Below are positions 43,079 through 43,164 of a stretch of DNA of 43,164 bases, one piece after another. The notes beneath the pieces are model-generated. The model was not told the origin of the DNA. It saw only the letters and a list, made by a program, of their open reading frames with translations, and did no database searches. The stretch is from a delta proteobacterium ML8_F1 (lineage in GTDB: Bacteria > Bacillota > Clostridia > Peptostreptococcales > Acidaminobacteraceae), in contig LQBE01000041.1 of the NCBI GenBank assembly GCA_002029975.1, forward strand, positions 1-43,164, in the 5' to 3' direction. A program made the translations under genes and the position numbers. The first letter of the stretch is position 1. Every line of letters begins with the position of its first letter.

Positions 43079-43164
43079 GTGAAAAAATTAAAGAAACTAT
43101 TGAAAAGTCAGCGGGGGGATTTCGGAATGAGTTCCCTTCTCGGGGTGGCCATTGCCATTATCAT
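43079..43164 (+). CDS. Prepilin-like protein (partial, cut by window end)
   Basis: The first 28 residues of a gene that runs past the window. A lysine-rich start (KKLKKLLKSQRGD) is followed by FGMSSLLGVAIAIII, a hydrophobic stretch like that of Flp/TadE-type pilins, with a possible prepilin peptidase site after a Gly. It starts with GTG, 8 bases after AGGAGG. Its place after the TadC-like gene fits a Tad pilus locus. Confidence 0.6.
   Translation, partial: MKKLKKLLKSQRGDFGMSSLLGVAIAII

Noticed and set aside
1-43164. CRISPR array, insertion sequence, integrase or phage genes
   Set aside because: No regularly spaced repeats, transposase-like motifs, terminal inverted repeats or phage proteins were seen in any frame; tRNA genes are intact and show no attachment-site duplication.

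Overview
The window reads as the chromosome of an anaerobic Firmicute, most likely of class Clostridia. Supporting signs are Gram-positive ribosome binding sites throughout, frequent TTG/GTG starts, a large Bacillus-type SRP RNA, the tadA / tRNA-Ser / SRP RNA / dnaX / ybaB / recR order known from Bacillus, and ferredoxin-linked membrane energy genes. The species cannot be named from the sequence. No insertion sequence, integrase or CRISPR array was seen.

Layout. (1) 125-5150: a lipid kinase gene followed by an eight-gene Mrp/Mnh-type cation/proton antiporter operon. It has the Mbh-like subunit set (E, F, G, MbhD, MbhE, B, C, D) and no large MrpA. tRNA-Arg(CCT) and a terminator follow. (2) 5383-15724: a Nif11/NHLM-type peptide export cassette. 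It holds a membrane-sensor SpoIIE-type phosphatase, four precursors with double-glycine leaders, a short HlyD-like adaptor, a C39-peptidase ABC exporter, a second ABC exporter, a fifth precursor, a STAS antagonist and an RsbW-like ATP-binding protein. No peptide-modifying enzyme is present. (3) 15844-22741: a divergent pair, an OmpR-type response regulator and a 2035-residue protein with pseudokinase, AAA ATPase, helical repeats, GAF, histidine kinase, receiver and Hpt parts. (4) 23230-34101: an ArsR-type regulator translationally coupled to a 13-gene operon in the order described for the Pyrococcus mbx/mbs operon (ABCDFGHH'MJKLN). Its last gene is fused to an NfnL/GltD-like flavoprotein. (5) 34188-35528: a MATE transporter on the minus strand. 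(6) 35580-39697: tadA, tRNA-Ser(GGA), SRP RNA, dnaX, ybaB, recR and an L25/Ctc gene. (7) 39794 to the end: the start of a Tad-type pilus locus (TadZ-like, CpaF ATPase, two TadB/C-like membrane proteins, and a cut-off prepilin-like gene).

How the parts may work together. The most unusual region is 5383-22741. Two promoters, one before the phosphatase and one before the first precursor, share a 38-bp element with identical spacing to the -10 box, so sensor and peptides are probably co-regulated. The phosphatase, STAS protein and RsbW-like protein form a complete partner switch, but no sigma factor is encoded here. Four of the five exported cores share a C-x(n)-C-x(2-4)-C-[PR]-H-x(n)-C pattern and the fifth has a C-x2-C/H-x5-H pattern, so the products may be small metal-binding or disulfide-stabilised miniproteins. 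The neighbouring phosphorelay could supply the DNA-binding regulator. That link is inference.

The second theme is ion-coupled ferredoxin metabolism. The mbx-like large subunit keeps only the first cysteine of each of the two NiFe-binding CxxC motifs, and both second positions are Glu. The complex is therefore probably not a hydrogenase. The fused NfnL-like domain points to electron exchange between ferredoxin and NAD(P)H, or to sulfur, coupled to the Mrp-type ion module.
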